A stretch of 25,144 nt of DNA from Bordetella parapertussis (GTDB taxonomy: Bacteria; Pseudomonadota; Gammaproteobacteria; Burkholderiales; Burkholderiaceae_B). Of the stretch, positions 8,433 through 16,445 are shown piece after piece (position 1 is the first letter of the stretch; each line of letters begins with the position of its first letter). Position numbers and translations under genes: made by a program. Under the pieces are notes generated by a model. That model searched no databases. It had not been told where the DNA came from and saw only the letters and a program-made list of their open reading frames with translations. The DNA is taken from positions 1 through 25,144 of the forward strand of contig CAMAYM010000033.1 of assembly GCA_945862495.1 (NCBI GenBank), given 5' to 3'.

Positions 8433-8475
8433 CCATTGGGGTGATAATGGTCGAATCAAACGACAGGCAACGCAC

Positions 8476-9096
8476 ATGAATATTCCCCTATTTCCGCTCG
8501 GCTCAACGCTATTTCCAGATGGTTTATTGGCACTCAAAATCTTTGAAGTTCGCTACTTAGATATGACCAAAACGTGTTTTAAGCAGCAAAGTCCCTTTGG
8601 CGTGGTGAGTCTGACCGAAGGACCTGAAGTGCGCGTGCCGGGTCAAGACATTGCATTTGCAGATACCGGTACGCTCGCGCACATCACGGAGTTTGATGCG
8701 GTTCAACCTAGCTTGTTTATGCTGCGCTGCCGCGGTACCAGACGCTTCAAAATTTTAGAACGTAATGTCGGTCCCAATGGCGCATGGTCCGCTGAGATTG
8801 AGTTGATGGATGATGATCCGGAAGTTGATATTCCTCCCGAACTCACGCCAACATCTCAAGCACTCGCGCGCCTGATCACGTCTTTTGATGAGCAAGAAGT
8901 CGACCCTGCAGAAAGACCCTTTTATGAGCCGTTTCGTCTGAATGACTGCGGCTGGGTCGCGAATCGATGGGCAGAGCTGCTCAACATCCCTGCCTCACAA
9001 AAACAGCATCTTTTATCGATGGAAAACCCGCGCTTACGTCTGGATCTCATCCAGGAGATACTCGAAGAAATGGGGGCCTTTAAGCCCCCACGTTAA
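8476..9096 (+). CDS. LON peptidase substrate-binding (PUA-like) domain protein
   Basis: The 206-residue protein starts MNIPLFPLGSTLFPDGLLAL and continues with FEVRYLDM, the standard opening of the N-terminal substrate-binding domain of Lon proteases. Further features are GVVSLTEGPEV, FMLRCRGTRRFKIL and a helical C-terminal part (WAELLNIPASQKQHLLSMEN, RLDLIQEILEEM). No AAA+ or protease domain follows, so this is a stand-alone LON-domain protein, a common conserved hypothetical in proteobacteria whose role is not established. The open frame extends upstream to 8218, but that part is out of frame inside arfB; the ATG at 8476 is the natural start. The last codons form part of a GC-rich hairpin that may terminate the convergent aminotransferase transcript. 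Confidence 0.88.
   Translation: MNIPLFPLGSTLFPDGLLALKIFEVRYLDMTKTCFKQQSPFGVVSLTEGPEVRVPGQDIAFADTGTLAHITEFDAVQPSLFMLRCRGTRRFKILERNVGPNGAWSAEIELMDDDPEVDIPPELTPTSQALARLITSFDEQEVDPAERPFYEPFRLNDCGWVANRWAELLNIPASQKQHLLSMENPRLRLDLIQEILEEMGAFKPPR
9071..9090 (-). terminator. Candidate intrinsic terminator of the aminotransferase gene
   Basis: Arms TGGGGGC (9071-9077) and GCCCCCA (9084-9090) form a perfect 7-bp stem with a 6-nt loop. Read on the minus strand it lies 36 nt past the aminotransferase stop and is followed by TTTCTTC, a short U-rich tail. It is embedded in the last codons of the convergent LON-domain gene. On the plus strand no T-run follows, so direction is probably minus only. Confidence 0.5.
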
Positions 9097-9126
9097 TGGA
9101 ATGACTGTGGCAAAGGCTGCGTCCAA

Positions 9127-10338
9127 TCAGCCCTTGAGAGAAGCGCAAAACGCCTTGATACGCTCGCAAGCATCTTTCAAAATGTCGTCAGAGGTTGCGT
9201 AAGAAATACGGAAATAGGGGGCTAACCCAAACGCAGAGCCTGGTACGACAGCAACCATTTTTTCATCTAAAAGCGCATTGGCGAAATCAAAATCACTGTT
9301 GATGTTGACACCCTTCGGTGTGGTCTTACCAAGGGTGCCTGCACAGCTTGGGTAGACATAAAACGCGCCCTGTGGCTTCATACACGTGATGCCCTCACAT
9401 TCATTGAGCAAGCCTACAACCATATCTCTGCGACGCTGGAAAATAACATTATGATCCGCGATGAAATCTTGAGGACCGTCAAGCGCCTCGAGTGCTGCGG
9501 CTTGGCTGATTGAGGATGGATTGGAAGTCGACTGGGACTGAATGGCGGACATGGCGCCAATCAACCAGCTCGGTCCATGACCATAGCCAATGCGCCAGCC
9601 CGTCATGCAATACGCTTTTGATACGCCATTGATCGTCAAGACTCGGTCAGCAATATCTGGAGCTACCTGCGCCAACGTCGCGAACTGTGCGCCATCAAAC
9701 AAGAGCTTTTCATACATATCATCCACCATCACGAGCACGTTAGGATGTGCTTTGAGGACCTGTCCGAGCGCTTTTAAGTCGGCAGCAGTGTAGACCGAGC
9801 CCGTTGGGTTGGATGGAGAATTTAGGATCAACCATTTGGTGCGAGGTGTGATAGATTTTTTAAGCAACTCAGGTGTTAACTTGAAACCAACAGAGGCATC
9901 GCATTCGACAGATACGGACTTTCCGCCCGCTAGCAACACCATATCCGGATAGCTCACCCAATAAGGTGCCGGAATAAGCACCTCATCACCCTCACCAATT
10001 GTGGCGACCAGCGCGTTAAACAACACCTGTTTCCCACCCGTGCAAACAATCACGTCATCTGGATTGATGGTCATCGCGTGATCACGGAGAAATTTCCTGG
10101 CGATCGCGCGCTTGAGCTCCACGGTGCCATTGACCGCGGTGTAACGCGTTTGACCGCCCTTAATCGCCCGGATGGCAGCCTCGCAAATATTGGCGGGCGT
10201 GTCCATATCTGGCTCACCCTGCGCCAACGCAATCACGTCCATCCCTCGCGCCTTCATCGCCTTTGCATTATCTGTAATCGCCAGTGTGGGCGAAGGTTTG
10301 ACTAATGACATTCGGGGCGAAAGTAACGCTGCACTCAT
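9127..10338 (-). CDS. Class I/II PLP aminotransferase, aspartate aminotransferase (subgroup Ib)-like
   Basis: A 403-residue fold-type I aminotransferase. The PLP-binding lysine is Lys241 in NGVSKAYCMTGWRIGYG; other conserved points are LAQGEPDMDTP, the YTAVNGTVELKRAIA segment, PYWVSYPDM, NSPSNPTG (Asn177), VMVDDMYE and the carboxylate-binding Arg in FRISYATSD. This pattern fits the bacterial Ib aspartate aminotransferases that interconvert aspartate and oxaloacetate with glutamate, some of which also act on prephenate; specificity is not decided by sequence. The open frame extends to 10494, but the ATG at 10338 has a GGAG ribosome site 8 nt upstream and starts where family members start. It is divergent from the Bug-receptor gene across 204 bp. 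Confidence 0.92.
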   Translation of the reverse strand: MSAALLSPRMSLVKPSPTLAITDNAKAMKARGMDVIALAQGEPDMDTPANICEAAIRAIKGGQTRYTAVNGTVELKRAIARKFLRDHAMTINPDDVIVCTGGKQVLFNALVATIGEGDEVLIPAPYWVSYPDMVLLAGGKSVSVECDASVGFKLTPELLKKSITPRTKWLILNSPSNPTGSVYTAADLKALGQVLKAHPNVLVMVDDMYEKLLFDGAQFATLAQVAPDIADRVLTINGVSKAYCMTGWRIGYGHGPSWLIGAMSAIQSQSTSNPSSISQAAALEALDGPQDFIADHNVIFQRRRDMVVGLLNECEGITCMKPQGAFYVYPSCAGTLGKTTPKGVNINSDFDFANALLDEKMVAVVPGSAFGLAPYFRISYATSDDILKDACERIKAFCASLKG

Positions 10339-10542
10339 GGTTAACTCCAGAAAAGTAGACGATTGGCGGGATGGCTCAAGCAGGCCCGCGCATAACCGGA
10401 TAAATATAACCCAAGGCGCCCCGCGAAGGTCTGACGAAGACGCTGCGCCATTAATGATTGATGGATAATCGCGCTGGTATATCAAATTTTCCACAGAGCT
10501 TTGCTGACATGGTATCGTGCCAAAAAATAAGGAGTTCTTGAC
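10339..10542 (+). other. Divergent intergenic region between aminotransferase and Bug-receptor genes
   Basis: The 204 bp must contain the promoters of two divergent genes. On plus, TTGATG and TCAAAT separated by 18 nt (about 10459-10488) is a mediocre sigma70-like pair before the Bug gene, and AAGGAG at 10530-10535 is its ribosome site. I see no operator or riboswitch that I can name. Confidence 0.35.
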
Positions 10543-11526
10543 ATGACCTTTACAATTAAACTCACTCGACGCGCATTATTAGGCGCACTTGTTTTAACGA
10601 CAGGGTTGGGAACAAATGCATTCGCCCAAGCCAAATATCCTGATAAGCCCATCAAAGTCATCGTTGGCTTCGCTGCAGGCGGCCCAACCGACATCGTGGC
10701 GAGATTTGTTGGCGCCCGCTTGGAAAAAGTCCTCGGCCAACCGGTGATTGTCGAAAACAAGCCCGGCGGAGGCTCAAATATCGCCTCGGCGGAAGCCGCC
10801 CGTGCTAAACCCGACGGCTATACGCTGTTCTTGGGCACAATCGCCAACGCGACCAATATGTCTGTTTACAAAAATCTAAGTTACGACACTGAACGGGATT
10901 TCATTCCAATAAGCCAACTCGTTTCATCGCCAAGCGTGCTTGTCGTCAATAACGACCTGCCCGTTAAAAACTTGGCCGAGCTCATTGCTTACGCAAAAGC
11001 CAACCCAGGCAAATTGTCCTATGCGTCTTCAGGCGCAGGGGGTTCACCACATTTGGCCGGCGAAATGCTGAAACAGCGTGCGGGAATTGATGCCCTGCAC
11101 ATCCCATATAAAGGTGCGGCCCCCGCAATGAACGATGTCATGGGCGGCACGGTTTCGATGGGTTTCAAAACAGCCTCTGGCGTGACCAGCACTATCCAAG
11201 CGGGTCGTCTCAGACCGATTGCCATTGCCAGCAGTACACGCTTGCCACAACTGCCTAATGTACCGACGCTTGAAGAGCTCGGCTTTAAAGACTTTGAAGT
11301 GAGCTCATGGAGTGGCTTGTTCGCCCCTAAAGGCACCCCACCAGAAATCATCAGTACGCTTTCAAAAGCGCTCACTGAGATTTTCAGCTCTCCAGAGGTC
11401 CGTAAACAACTCGAAGGGATGGGAGCCATTCCAGTCGGCAGTACGCCTGATGAGTTCAAAAAGTACGTCCGCTCAGAAATCGAAAAATGGCGCGTCGTTG
11501 CCAAAACTGCAAAGATTGAACTTTAA
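10543..11526 (+). CDS. Bug-family periplasmic solute-binding protein (TctC-like receptor)
   Basis: This 327-residue protein is a tripartite tricarboxylate transporter receptor of the Bug family, exported to the periplasm to capture small carboxylates. The N-terminus has TRR, a hydrophobic stretch (ALLGALVLTTGLG) and a probable cleavage after NAFA. The mature part begins YPDKPIKVIVGFAAGGPTD, the classic Bug opening, followed by NKPGGGSNIA, KPDGYTL, SSGAGGSPHLAGEML, HIPYKGAAPAMND and SWSGLFAPKGTP. The paired arginines resemble a weak Tat motif, but Sec export is the usual route for this family. AAGGAG lies just before the ATG. No TctA/TctB membrane partners are present, which is normal for the many orphan Bug genes of Burkholderiales. 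The ligand cannot be predicted from sequence. A strong terminator follows. Confidence 0.95.
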   Translation: MTFTIKLTRRALLGALVLTTGLGTNAFAQAKYPDKPIKVIVGFAAGGPTDIVARFVGARLEKVLGQPVIVENKPGGGSNIASAEAARAKPDGYTLFLGTIANATNMSVYKNLSYDTERDFIPISQLVSSPSVLVVNNDLPVKNLAELIAYAKANPGKLSYASSGAGGSPHLAGEMLKQRAGIDALHIPYKGAAPAMNDVMGGTVSMGFKTASGVTSTIQAGRLRPIAIASSTRLPQLPNVPTLEELGFKDFEVSSWSGLFAPKGTPPEIISTLSKALTEIFSSPEVRKQLEGMGAIPVGSTPDEFKKYVRSEIEKWRVVAKTAKIEL

Positions 11527-11569
11527 TCTCTTGCACTCACCTTCGTTAGCTGCAACACTTTCTTGACTG

Positions 11570-11606
11570 CGCCTCAGACACTTATTGCAAGGTCTGAGGC
11601 GTTTTT
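11570..11606 (+). terminator. Strong intrinsic terminator after Bug-receptor gene
   Basis: Perfect 10-bp arms CGCCTCAGAC (11570-11579) and GTCTGAGGCG (11592-11601) are followed by TTTTT. The 12-nt loop can pair further (CTT with AAG). It sits 44 bp after the Bug stop and separates that gene from the MmgE/PrpD gene. Confidence 0.92.
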
Positions 11607-11649
11607 GCATAAGGGCATCTGAACAGCCCGCAAAACTGAGGAATTTGGC

Positions 11650-13038
11650 ATGACCGCAGCAACCTCTCAGGACTCGATTCTTGAGCAAATAGCCGCAAAA
11701 ATATGCGGCTTTGATTTATCCGCTATTTCGCCAGAAGCCTACCGCTTGGCAAAAACAGCGATCATCGATACTCTTGGTGTCACGATTGCAGGCGTGTCTG
11801 AACCTTGCACCACCCTGCTTCTAGATACCCCAGGCGTTGCCTCGGCACCCGGGACTTGCTCGATTTTAGGTACGCGCCTTCAGACCTCTGCCCTTGACGC
11901 GACCTTCATCAATGGCACAGCGTCCCACGCATTAGATTATGACGACTTCAGTCAGCCGATGGGAGGTCATCAATCCGCGCCTTTAGTCGCTCCACTCATG
12001 GCGCTTGCAGAAGAGCGCGGCCTGTCAGGTCTGCAACTCCTGCAGTCCTACATCGTTGGCATCGAAACAGAGATTCGTTTGGCGCGTGCGGTTAATTTTT
12101 ATCATTACGATAAAGGCTGGCATCCCACCGCGACGTTGGGGGTGTTTGGTGCGGCGGCAGCAAGCGCTCATCTGCTTGGGTTAAATCCTCAACAAGTCAC
12201 GACAGCGATGGCGATTGCGGCTTCGTTTGCATCAGGATTAAAAGCAAACTTTGGCACCATGGTGAAACCTTTACATGTCGGTCAATGCGCTCGCAATGGT
12301 CTGTTGGCCACCTTGATGGCCCAAGTTGGCTACGACGCCAACCCTGCTGCCCTTGAGCACAAACAGGGATTTTTTAACGCCTTTAACGGTCCGGGCAATT
12401 TCAATGCAGATCTGATTTTTAAAGACTGGGCCCACCCACTAGAGGTCCTCAGCCCAAGCATGGGTCTCAAACAGTTTCCTTGCTGTGGAAGCGCTATACC
12501 TGCGGTCGCCATGGCGTTACAACTGCGTCATGAGGAACCCGTGGAAATCACCAATATTGAAAAGATCGAAATTCTGCCGCATAAACGGCGACTGCCTCAC
12601 ACCGATAATCCTGATCCGCAAAGTCCACTTGCCGCAAAATTTTCTGTTCAATATGCGGTGTGTTTAGCGTTACTAAAAGGCGCGCCCAAGCTCAACGACT
12701 TTGAAGGCACTGCGCATTTTGATCCGGAAGTTCGCAAGCTCATGGCAAAAACGATTGCCCGCGAGCATCCTGATATGCCAGATGACTCTCCTGAACAATT
12801 TGGTGCCGAAGTTATCATCACGCTCAAGTCGGGCGTTCAGCTTGCTAGAAGAGTCAATAGCCTGATTGGTAGAGGGGGAGATAACCCACTTTCGACTGAA
12901 GAGCTTTGGGAAAAGTTTTCTGACTGCGCGCAACGGTCCTTGGACGCCCCCCTGATCCGCCCCCTTTTCGATACGCTCAATGCACTTGAAAACGTCAAGG
13001 ATATTCGTCAGATTAGCGCGCTGATGCGATCCAACTGA
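11650..13038 (+). CDS. MmgE/PrpD family protein
   Basis: The 462-residue protein belongs to the family of 2-methylcitrate dehydratase (PrpD), cis-aconitate decarboxylase and iminodisuccinate epimerase. Typical features are the helical N-terminus ending in DTLGVTIAG, INGTASHALDYDDF (Asp96-Asp99), GGHQSA (His107), GWHPTATLG (His158) and the KPLHVGQCARNG loop (Lys206). The loop that is often C-G-x-x-H-P in relatives reads CCGSAIPA, with Ile283 in place of the His. Substrate assignment is open: no citrate synthase or isocitrate-lyase-like prp genes are near. The ATG at 11650 is preceded by GAGGA. A terminator upstream isolates it from the Bug gene, although a dicarboxylate or tricarboxylate theme would suit both. 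The aldo/keto reductase starts 65 bp downstream. Confidence 0.9.
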   Translation: MTAATSQDSILEQIAAKICGFDLSAISPEAYRLAKTAIIDTLGVTIAGVSEPCTTLLLDTPGVASAPGTCSILGTRLQTSALDATFINGTASHALDYDDFSQPMGGHQSAPLVAPLMALAEERGLSGLQLLQSYIVGIETEIRLARAVNFYHYDKGWHPTATLGVFGAAAASAHLLGLNPQQVTTAMAIAASFASGLKANFGTMVKPLHVGQCARNGLLATLMAQVGYDANPAALEHKQGFFNAFNGPGNFNADLIFKDWAHPLEVLSPSMGLKQFPCCGSAIPAVAMALQLRHEEPVEITNIEKIEILPHKRRLPHTDNPDPQSPLAAKFSVQYAVCLALLKGAPKLNDFEGTAHFDPEVRKLMAKTIAREHPDMPDDSPEQFGAEVIITLKSGVQLARRVNSLIGRGGDNPLSTEELWEKFSDCAQRSLDAPLIRPLFDTLNALENVKDIRQISALMRSN

Positions 13039-13103
13039 ACGCATACTCTGCACTGGATATTCGGTCTCTTATTATTTTTTAAATTTTAACGGTAACAATA
13101 CAA

Positions 13104-14123
13104 ATGGCGCACAACACACCTCAATACAGCCCATTGGGCAATAGTGGCTTAATGGTTCCACGTCTGTGGCTAGGCTCAATGATGTTTGGCGACCAAACGG
13201 ACGAAACAGTGGCGCGAGAAATGGTCGCCGTCACCCGTGATGCGGGCCTCAATGCCATTGACAGTGCAGACAACTACGCAGGCGGCGAGTCCGAGCGTAT
13301 TGTTGGAAAACTCATTGCTCAAGATCGCTCACGCTGGGTGCTCGCGACCAAGGTCGCCAATCCTATTGGCAAGGAACCCAACGACAAGGGTTTATCGCGC
13401 CGCTGGATTATGCAAGAGGTCGACAATAGTCTGAAACGTCTGAATACCGACTGGATCGATGTGTATTACATGCACAAAGATGATGAAACGACTCCGATTG
13501 AAGAAACGCTCTCGAGTTTTGCCCGCCTGATCGAGATGGGAAAAATCCGTTACTACGGCATTTCTAATTTCAGGGGCTGGCGTGTGGCACGTATGGTTGA
13601 AACAGCGCGTCGCATGGGCATCCCTCAACCTATCGTCTGCCAACCCCCTTACAGTGCCGTGACGCGATTGATCGAAACAGAAGTGATCCCGGCTTGTGAT
13701 CATTATGGCGTAGGCGTTGTAGCCTATAGCCCTCTTGCGCGTGGTGTGCTGACAGGCAAGTACGATCCAAGCATCAAGCCAGATCCCGAGAGCCGTGCCG
13801 GACGGGGCGATCGCCGTATGCACCAGACTGAGTTTCGTCCTGAATCGCTGGAAATCGCCAACGCGCTCAAAGCGCATGCTCAGAGTCGTGGCTTGAGTCC
13901 GACACAATTTGCCATCGCCTGGGCATTAAATAATCGTCTGTTAAGCGGCGTCATAGGCGGACCGCGCACGCTTGATCAGTGGAAGGACTATATTGCAGCA
14001 CTGGAGGTCAAACTCCTGCCGGAGGATGAGGCCCTCGTCGATCAACTGGTGCCCCCTGGCTATGCGTCCACGCATGGTTTTGTGGATCCTCAATATCCCA
14101 TTAAAGGCCGCAAACCGCGTTAA
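13104..14123 (+). CDS. Aldo/keto reductase family oxidoreductase
   Basis: A 339-residue NADPH-dependent oxidoreductase of the AKR TIM-barrel superfamily. The complete catalytic tetrad can be read: Asp53 and Tyr58 (IDSADNYAGGESE), Lys83 (LATKVA) and His124 (YYMHKDD). Other family points are the YYGISNFRGWR strand, VVAYSPLARGVLTGKY and the C-terminal cofactor loop before IGGPRTLDQWKDY. Such enzymes reduce aldehydes or ketones; this sequence type resembles the YghZ/Kv-beta-like and YhdN-like groups, but I cannot name a substrate. Position after the MmgE/PrpD gene (65 bp) allows co-transcription, and a terminator at 14145-14176 ends the unit. The ATG at 13104 gives the usual N-terminal beta-hairpin (YSPLGNSGLMVPRL). 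Confidence 0.92.
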   Translation: MAHNTPQYSPLGNSGLMVPRLWLGSMMFGDQTDETVAREMVAVTRDAGLNAIDSADNYAGGESERIVGKLIAQDRSRWVLATKVANPIGKEPNDKGLSRRWIMQEVDNSLKRLNTDWIDVYYMHKDDETTPIEETLSSFARLIEMGKIRYYGISNFRGWRVARMVETARRMGIPQPIVCQPPYSAVTRLIETEVIPACDHYGVGVVAYSPLARGVLTGKYDPSIKPDPESRAGRGDRRMHQTEFRPESLEIANALKAHAQSRGLSPTQFAIAWALNNRLLSGVIGGPRTLDQWKDYIAALEVKLLPEDEALVDQLVPPGYASTHGFVDPQYPIKGRKPR

Positions 14124-14144
14124 GCCTCTTCTTGGCGCCGTTAG

Positions 14145-14176
14145 ACAGGTCACCAGACTGACTGGAGACCTGTTTT
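14145..14176 (+). terminator. Intrinsic terminator after aldo/keto reductase gene
   Basis: ACAGGTC (14145-14151) pairs with GACCTGT (14167-14173), and inside it CCAG (14153-14156) pairs with CTGG (14162-14165) around the loop ACTGA. A single A/A mismatch interrupts an 11-bp stem. The stem runs into a short T-run (14173-14176). It lies 21 bp past the reductase stop and 41 bp before the cyanophycin synthetase-like start. Confidence 0.75.
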
Positions 14177-14216
14177 GCGGTGATAATGAGCGCTTGGTCA
14201 TCAAGGTTTCTTGCAC

Positions 14217-16385
14217 ATGAACACGCGCGATATCGTTATTAAAAGTACCACCTATTTGCGTGGTCCGAACATCTGGACCTACTGCGCCATTATCGAAGCG
14301 GTCATCGATATCGGTGATCTCGAAGACAGCCCCTCCAATACCGTTCCAGGTCTCTACGAACGTTTGACAGACTGGCTACCAAGTTTGGTCGAGCACCGAT
14401 GCAGCCCGGGGGTGCGAGGCGGATTTTTGATGCGCCTCAAAGAAGGTACGTGGCCTTGCCACATTTTGGAGCACGTCACGCTTGCCCTTCAAGATCTGGC
14501 AGGTGTACCTGGCTATGGCTTTGGTCGCGCTCGTGAAACAGAAGAGCGTGGCGTCTATAAAGTCATGGTCAGCGGCTGGGAGGAAAAGGTCACGCTCGCC
14601 GCACTCTACATGGGTCGCGATCTCGTAATGGCCGCGATTGATGATCTGCCCTATGACCTTGAGGGTGAGCTTGAAAAACTCAGAGATCTTGCACAAGATC
14701 TTTGTCTGGGTCCAAGTACCGCGTCGATGGTGCTCGCCGCGGACGAACGCACAATCCCTGCCATTCGGCTAAGCCAGGGCAACCTGGTGCAATTTGGCTA
14801 CGGCGCCAAACAACGAAGGATCTGGACTGCTGAAACGGATCAGACCAGCGCAATCGCGGAGACTATTTCACGTGACAAGGGTCTCACCAAAGAGATTCTC
14901 GAAACGTGTGGCGTGCCCATTCCAAATGGCAGAGCCGTCGACAGCGCTGCGGATGCTTGGGAGGCTGCGCAAGATCTCGGTTTACCCGTGGTGGTCAAAC
15001 CCGTTGATGGCAATCATGGACGTGGAGTGTTTATAAACCTTGAGACCCGCTTAGAGATCGAGGCCGCCTACGACGTTGCTGTGGACGAAGGATCCGGCGT
15101 GTTAGTTGAACGCTTTATTCGTGGTAACGAACACCGACTGTTGATTGTCGGAGGCAAACTCGCCGCCGCGGCAAAGGGACAAACCGCAAGCGTGGTTGGG
15201 GACGGCAAACAAACTGTATTGGAACTGATTGCCAGCCAAATCAACTCCGATCCACGTCGGGGCCGCGGTGAAGATCAACCGCTCAACCCTGTTCGGATCG
15301 ACTCTGCCGCACGGCTTGAATTGACCCGACAAGGCTTTGATGCCAAGAGCGTCATCCCGCTCGGCCGTGAGGTCCTGATTCAACGCAATGGTAACGTGGC
15401 GTTTGACTGCACCGACGAGGTCCATCCTGACGTGATTGCGATGGCTGCTTTAGCAGCTAAAGCGGTCGGGCTTGATATCGCAGGTATTGATTTGGTTGCA
15501 GAAGATATCTCGAAACCCCTCCATGCGCAAGGCGGTGCGATTGTTGAAGTCAATGCAGGTCCTGGCTTACTCATGCATCTCAAGCCTGCAGAGGGCCTCT
15601 CTCGACCCGTCGGTCAGGCGATCATCGATCATATTTTTCCTGCGCACGAAAACGGCATTATTCCTTTAGTTGGCGTCACCGGTAGTCACGGGACAACCCG
15701 CATTGCACGCTTAACTCAGCATATTCTGAATGCACATGGTTGGCGTACGGGCTTGGCAAACACCGAGGGACTCTCTGTGGGCACACGTCAGCTTTTCAAA
15801 GGCAATGCTGCAAATTGGCACCAGGCCAGACGCTTGCTGCTGAACCGCGAAGTTGAAGCCGCTGTGATTGAAAACGACGGGATGGAAATCCTGACAACAG
15901 GACTTGCCTATGACCGTTGTTCAGTCGGGGTTGTGACGGACATCGCTTACTCGGGCGTATTTAAGCAACCCGAGGTGGCCTATCACGCCTTTGAAACAGC
16001 TGAAGATTTGATTAAGGTATACCGCTGCCAAATCGATGTGGTCTGGCCGCATGGTGTGGGGATTCTCAATGCGGACGATGCCAACGTTGCGACCATGGCG
16101 CAATACTGCGATGGCACCATCACTTTTTATAGCGTGCATTCTGACTCGCCCGTGGTCGCTGCGCATCGCGCCGAGGGTAAGCGCGCTGTTTTTCTTGAGC
16201 AAAACCTTGTTGTACTTGCCGATGGTGCGTCGCAGCAACCTCTTGCATCCCTATCAGACCTCAAGCTTTCAGAAAATCCTCAAAACGCATCCTCAACCGG
16301 TGAAGTGTTAGCCTCAATCGCTGCCGCTTGGGCGCTCGGCATTTCTCGAGAGGTTATCAAGGGCGCCGTACGATCTTTTGCGTAA
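14217..16385 (+). CDS. cphA: Cyanophycin synthetase-like protein (CphA'/CphA2-type, degenerate P-loop)
   Basis: Cyanophycin synthetases build the multi-L-arginyl-poly-aspartate storage polymer with an N-domain, an ATP-grasp domain (Asp addition) and a Mur-ligase-like domain (Arg addition). All three regions are visible in 722 residues: LRGPNIWTYCAIIEA with HILEHVTLALQDLAG (about 1-160), the ATP-grasp part (LPVVVKPVDGNHGRGV at 257-271, ERFIRGNEHRLL, AIVEVNAGPGLLMH), and the Mur-ligase part from about 483. The Walker A of the latter should read GTHGKTT or GTNGKTT; here it is GSHGTTR (489-495), so the lysine and a following Thr are missing. The length is shorter than classical CphA1 (about 870) and fits the second, CphA'-like copy of betaproteobacteria or CphA2. 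The ATG at 14217 is chosen over the TTG at 14211; AAGG precedes it. No cphB or CphA1 lies in the window. Confidence 0.85.
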   Translation: MNTRDIVIKSTTYLRGPNIWTYCAIIEAVIDIGDLEDSPSNTVPGLYERLTDWLPSLVEHRCSPGVRGGFLMRLKEGTWPCHILEHVTLALQDLAGVPGYGFGRARETEERGVYKVMVSGWEEKVTLAALYMGRDLVMAAIDDLPYDLEGELEKLRDLAQDLCLGPSTASMVLAADERTIPAIRLSQGNLVQFGYGAKQRRIWTAETDQTSAIAETISRDKGLTKEILETCGVPIPNGRAVDSAADAWEAAQDLGLPVVVKPVDGNHGRGVFINLETRLEIEAAYDVAVDEGSGVLVERFIRGNEHRLLIVGGKLAAAAKGQTASVVGDGKQTVLELIASQINSDPRRGRGEDQPLNPVRIDSAARLELTRQGFDAKSVIPLGREVLIQRNGNVAFDCTDEVHPDVIAMAALAAKAVGLDIAGIDLVAEDISKPLHAQGGAIVEVNAGPGLLMHLKPAEGLSRPVGQAIIDHIFPAHENGIIPLVGVTGSHGTTRIARLTQHILNAHGWRTGLANTEGLSVGTRQLFKGNAANWHQARRLLLNREVEAAVIENDGMEILTTGLAYDRCSVGVVTDIAYSGVFKQPEVAYHAFETAEDLIKVYRCQIDVVWPHGVGILNADDANVATMAQYCDGTITFYSVHSDSPVVAAHRAEGKRAVFLEQNLVVLADGASQQPLASLSDLKLSENPQNASSTGEVLASIAAAWALGISREVIKGAVRSFA

Positions 16386-16445
16386 GAAATCGGTAAACTA
16401 TGTGAACTGTTTTTACAAACTGAATTTCTCTGAGGTCTCGCCAAT

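Noticed and set aside
8432..8451. ACCATT / AATGGT inverted repeat between arfB and the LON-domain gene
   Set aside because: Short, AT-rich, 8-nt loop and no T-tract; not distinguishable from chance.
8218..8475. Upstream extension of the LON-domain open frame
   Set aside because: This part overlaps arfB in another frame and has no family similarity; the LON domain begins exactly at the ATG at 8476.
10339..10494. 52-residue N-terminal extension of the aminotransferase
   Set aside because: The ATG at 10338 has a good ribosome site and matches family starts, while the extension looks like translated intergenic DNA.
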